NCBI RefSeq assembly: GCF_030252345.1
Contig: NZ_CP126980.1
Coordinates: 3,115,501 to 3,179,500, forward strand
Length of the DNA: 64,000 nucleotides
Source: Actinoplanes oblitus
Lineage (GTDB): Bacteria; Actinomycetota; Actinomycetes; Mycobacteriales; Micromonosporaceae
Reading direction: 5' to 3'
The translations under genes and the position numbers were made by a program. The notes under the pieces were generated by a model that saw nothing but the letters and a program-made list of their open reading frames with translations, ran no database searches and was not told where the DNA came from. Below, piece after piece: positions 61,163 to 64,000 of this stretch (positions within the stretch are counted from its first letter, which is position 1; every line of letters starts with the position of its first letter).

Positions 61163-62572
61163 TCACCAGGCGACCGGGACGTAGTCCTTGAGGAAGCAGC
61201 CGTAGACGTCCTCGCCCTGCTCGCCGCGGACGATCGGGTCGTAGACGCGGGCGGCACCGTCGACCAGGTCGAGCGGAGCGTGGAAGCCCTCCTCGTGCAG
61301 GCGCATCTTGGTCGGGTGCGGGCGCTCGTCGGTGATCCAGCCGGTGTCCACGCTGGTCATCAGGATGCCGTCGGCGAACATGTCGACGGCGCTGGTGCGG
61401 GTCAGCATGTTCAGCGCGGCCTTGGCCATGTTGGTGTGCGGGTGGCCGGCGCCCTTGTACCCGCGGTTGAAGATCCCCTCCATGGCGGAGACGTTCACGA
61501 CGTACCGCCGGGGGAACTTCGATCGGGTCATCGCCGGCCGCAGGCGACTGACCAGGATGAACGGCGCTGTCACGTTGCACAGCTGGACTTCGAGCAGTTC
61601 CAGCGGGTCGACCTCGTGCACCCGGTCGCTCCAGCTGTTCGTCGGCGTGGTGTCCGGCACCAGCCCGCCCGCGTCGATGGCCACCGACCGCGCGGTCAGC
61701 GCCAGCTCGGTGACCTGCTGCGCGGTGAGCGCCGACGTCCCCGCGGTCAGCACCGCCGCCGGCGAACTCCCGGCCGTGCCGAAGTACTCCAACTCGGGCA
61801 GCTTGCCGCTGGGCAGGGGCTCGGCCTCGGCGGCCGCGATCGCCGCGTACGACCCGGGGGTCCGGCGTACCGTCTGCGCCGCGTTGTTGATCAGGATGTC
61901 CAGCGGGCCGCGCGCCGCGACCGACTCGGCCAGCCCGACCACCTGCGCCGGGTCGCGCAGGTCGATCCCGACGACGTGCAGGCGGTCGATCCAGTCCGCG
62001 CTGTCCGGCATCGCGGTGAACCGCCGCACCGCGTCGTGCGGGAACCGCGTCGTGATCGTCAGATCCGCCCCGTCCCGCAGCAGCCGCAGCGCGATGTACA
62101 TACCGATCTTGGCCCGGCCGCCGGTCAGCAGCGCCCGCCGCCCGCTCAGGTCGGTCCGCGCCTCGCGGCGATCGTGGTTGAGCTTCGCGCAGTCCGGGCA
62201 GAGCTGGTGATAGAACGCGTCGACCACGGTGTAGCGCTGTTTGCACACGTAGCAGCCACGAGCCTGCTTCAGTACGCCGGCGGTCGCCCCGGCGGTCGCG
62301 CTCTTCAGCGGGATCCCGGCGGTCTCGTCGTCGATCCGGCCCGGCGCCCCGGTCGCGGTCGCCGCGGTCACCGCCCGGTCGTTGTCCAGCACCGCCTGGC
62401 GCCGGTCCTTGCGCCGCTGGAGCTTCACGGTCTTGAACAGGGCCGCTGTCGCACGCCGCACGGACACCGCGTCCGGATGCTCCGGCGGCAGAGCCTCCAC
62501 CTCGGCCAACACGGCGAGACAGACCGCCAGGCGGTCCGGGTCCACGCCCACGGTCGGGTCACTGCCGGTCAT
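61163..62572 (-). CDS. Zinc-ribbon SDR-fold oxidoreductase with altered catalytic Tyr site
   Basis: A 469-residue protein. Residues 1-140 are a helical domain with two CxxC pairs (C107, C110, C125, C128), a likely zinc ribbon. An SDR Rossmann fold follows: RALLTGGRAKIGMYIALRLLRDGA (TGxxxGxG variant, 150-157) and ILINNAAQT (NNA at 229-231). In the active-site segment S362 is present and K384 fits, but the residue four before it (380) is Thr, not the usual Tyr (HPHTNMAKAALNML). The start ATG at 62572 has GAGGGGGAA upstream. Catalysis may be weakened or use another residue (Y372). Function unknown. Confidence 0.85.
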   Translation of the reverse strand: MTGSDPTVGVDPDRLAVCLAVLAEVEALPPEHPDAVSVRRATAALFKTVKLQRRKDRRQAVLDNDRAVTAATATGAPGRIDDETAGIPLKSATAGATAGVLKQARGCYVCKQRYTVVDAFYHQLCPDCAKLNHDRREARTDLSGRRALLTGGRAKIGMYIALRLLRDGADLTITTRFPHDAVRRFTAMPDSADWIDRLHVVGIDLRDPAQVVGLAESVAARGPLDILINNAAQTVRRTPGSYAAIAAAEAEPLPSGKLPELEYFGTAGSSPAAVLTAGTSALTAQQVTELALTARSVAIDAGGLVPDTTPTNSWSDRVHEVDPLELLEVQLCNVTAPFILVSRLRPAMTRSKFPRRYVVNVSAMEGIFNRGYKGAGHPHTNMAKAALNMLTRTSAVDMFADGILMTSVDTGWITDERPHPTKMRLHEEGFHAPLDLVDGAARVYDPIVRGEQGEDVYGCFLKDYVPVAW

Positions 62573-62783
62573 CCGTAACTTCCCCCTCTGCACCGCACTG
62601 ACGGAGGCACTGTATTACCCGGCGCTCCTATCGGCCGCCACGCGCGTCCCCCAAGGGGTCTCGGTCACCACAAATGGGCGGCGGCGGCGCTCCGCGCGGT
62701 GCGGCCGACGCCCCGGGGCCCCGATACGCGCCGGCCCGCCGGGCGGGACCGGGCGGGCAGGCGGCGGGATGCTCGGTCAGGGG

Positions 62784-63989
62784 TCAGGACACGGTCGGGT
62801 CCGGGTCGGCCTCGCGGTCCGGGCGGCGACCGGCCGAGGCGGGGCCGCTGTTGGCGGGGCGATCGCCGGGTTCGGCCGGGTCACCGCCGTCGGCGCGGTC
62901 GTTGGTGGCCGGGTGGTCGCCGGGTGGAGTGTTGTCGTTGCCCCCGGTGCGGTCGCCGTTGGCCGGGCGTGGGCGATGCGGGCCGGGGGAGTGGTCGGCC
63001 AGCGTGGCGGGGCGGCGGGCCGGTGCTGTCGCGCCGGTCAGCCAATCGCTGAGGCTCTGCGGGCGCGGGCCGGCGGAGCTGGTGGGGCGGTTGTCGCCGG
63101 TCGGCAGGTCGCCGAGAGTCCGCGGGCGGACGGCGGCCGAGCTGACCGGGCGGTTGTCGTCGGCCGGCAGGTCGCTCAGGGTCCGCGGGCGCGCGGCCGG
63201 GGCTTCCGGTGCCGGGGTGCGCGGGGTGACCTCGCGGTTCTCGCCGGTCACCCAGTCGTCGAGGCTTTGCGGGCGGGGCTGGGCGGGGTTGCCGTGCAGC
63301 CATTCGTCCAAGGTCTGCGGGCGCCGGGTGGGTGCCGCGCTGACCGGGATCGAGCTGACCGGGGACAGGTCGCCGAGGGTTTGCGGACGTCGTTCGGGCT
63401 GGACCGGGCCGGCCGGTGGGGTGACGAGCGGCGAGGCGCCGGAGAGCCACTCGTCCAGGGTCTGCGGCCGGCGGCCGGATGCGCTGACGGGAGCGGCATC
63501 CGGGGCGGGGATGACGGCCGGCGTTTCCAGAGGTGGGTCGGCGGGCGTCGTGGCGGTGTCGATGGCCGGCTGGAGGCCCTGCGCTTGCTCCGGCTGGGCC
63601 TCCGCGACGGGCTCGGCCGGGGCCGGCGGGAGGTCCGGCGAGGTAGGTGCCTCGGTGGCGGCGGATTCCTCGACCGGGGTGGGCTCGGCGCTGCGAGGCG
63701 GGGGAGTGGGCAGGTCGCCCAGCGTGGAGGGACGGCTCGGCCGGGCGGGTGCGTCGGCGGCCGGCGCGGTGCCCAGCCAGTCGTCCAGGGTTTGCGGGCG
63801 GCGCAGGTCCGGCGGCTCCGGGGCGGTCTCAGGTTCCGCGGGAGTGGCGGACTTCGACGTGGTGGTGGGCAGGGCGGTTGTCGGGCCGGTCAACCAGGCG
63901 AAGTCGGGGGCGGACTCGCCGGTGGGCTCCTGGCCGCCGACGATGCCGGCGATCCGGGGGTCGGACATCCAGGTGAAGGCGTCGGCCAC
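62784..63989 (-). CDS. Disordered Pro/Ala-rich protein with ten RPxTLxDW/L motifs (5' end may lie outside window)
   Basis: At least 401 residues, apparently without membrane helix or catalytic fold. It contains ten motifs of the form RP-x-[TS]-L-x-[DE]-[WL]: at residues 64, 86, 174, 201, 223, 239, 267, 288, 309 and 326 counted from the GTG at 63989. Two flavours occur: RPQTLDDWL-type (five) and RPxTLGDL-type (five, the last degenerate: RPATLADH). The spaces are Pro/Ala/Glu linkers. The frame stays open to the window edge without a stop, so the real start may be upstream; no ribosome site is visible before GTG 63989. Probably a scaffold whose motifs bind a partner. Confidence 0.72.
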   Translation of the reverse strand: MADAFTWMSDPRIAGIVGGQEPTGESAPDFAWLTGPTTALPTTTSKSATPAEPETAPEPPDLRRPQTLDDWLGTAPAADAPARPSRPSTLGDLPTPPPRSAEPTPVEESAATEAPTSPDLPPAPAEPVAEAQPEQAQGLQPAIDTATTPADPPLETPAVIPAPDAAPVSASGRRPQTLDEWLSGASPLVTPPAGPVQPERRPQTLGDLSPVSSIPVSAAPTRRPQTLDEWLHGNPAQPRPQSLDDWVTGENREVTPRTPAPEAPAARPRTLSDLPADDNRPVSSAAVRPRTLGDLPTGDNRPTSSAGPRPQSLSDWLTGATAPARRPATLADHSPGPHRPRPANGDRTGGNDNTPPGDHPATNDRADGGDPAEPGDRPANSGPASAGRRPDREADPDPTVS

Positions 63990-64000
63990 CGCCGCGGGGA

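Overview
The window is about 64 kb of very GC-rich DNA with strong third-position GC bias, frequent GTG starts and stop/start overlaps of the ATGA or GTGA kind. These traits, together with families such as GPP34, TIGR03089-type, DUF5990 and STAS/USP proteins, point to an actinomycete, most likely Micromonosporaceae (Actinoplanes-like). The genus is inferred, not proven. I see no tRNA, rRNA, CRISPR array, transposase or phage gene.

Layout. (1) 1-3331: the start of a DODA-type extradiol dioxygenase behind a pair of palindromic operators, a GPP34 protein, and an APC permease coupled to a GNAT acetyltransferase. (2) 3502-12610: a myo-inositol catabolic operon (iolB, iolD, iolA, an IolE/IolH-like TIM barrel, a three-gene sugar ABC importer, iolG). 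Seven of its genes are joined by stop/start overlaps, and no iolC is visible. (3) 12734-18651: a TetR regulator divergent from paaN-paaABCDE, with a palindrome in the 54-bp gap. This is the phenylacetyl-CoA epoxidase system. (4) 18619-32000: mixed chromosomal genes: hydrolase, methyltransferase, TIGR03089 protein, DUF732-like lipoprotein, trypsin-like protease, FAD monooxygenase, TetR, a fused asymmetric ABC exporter, metallophosphoesterase and P-loop kinase.

(5) 32162-44129: the most distinctive region, which looks like a cell-surface polysaccharide locus. On the plus strand are a polysaccharide deacetylase and a GH26-like lipoprotein. Converging on them is a six-gene minus-strand operon: three GT2 glycosyltransferases, a large membrane protein, a DUF1616-like membrane protein and a second GH26-like protein. 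Divergent from that operon are a 50-aa Cys/His mini-protein, a sulfotransferase and a GH43/32-like beta-propeller protein. The large membrane protein carries seven evenly phrased Thr motifs (T-x-[VI]-I after acidic or Gln residues) in its cytoplasmic tail. These resemble Ser/Thr kinase and FHA-docking sites, and a soluble Ser/Thr kinase gene follows at 44409. A kinase-regulated, possibly sulfated, mannan-like polysaccharide system is my main hypothesis for something new here.

(6) 44409-48257: kinase, tandem universal stress protein, amino-acid permease, STAS anti-sigma antagonist. (7) 48258-48996: two adjacent non-coding tandem-repeat blocks, with 70-bp and about 63-bp units. The 63-bp family recurs in reverse complement at 20983-21175. 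(8) 48997-55491: a tightly spaced minus-strand run of TPR protein, esterase, ATP-grasp protein, GH9 cellulase and P450. (9) 55956-64000: DUF5990, SNF2 helicase plus SWIM partner, a His/Asp/Met-rich secreted protein, a zinc-ribbon SDR with an altered catalytic Tyr position, and a long disordered protein with ten RPxTLxDW/L motifs that reaches the window edge.
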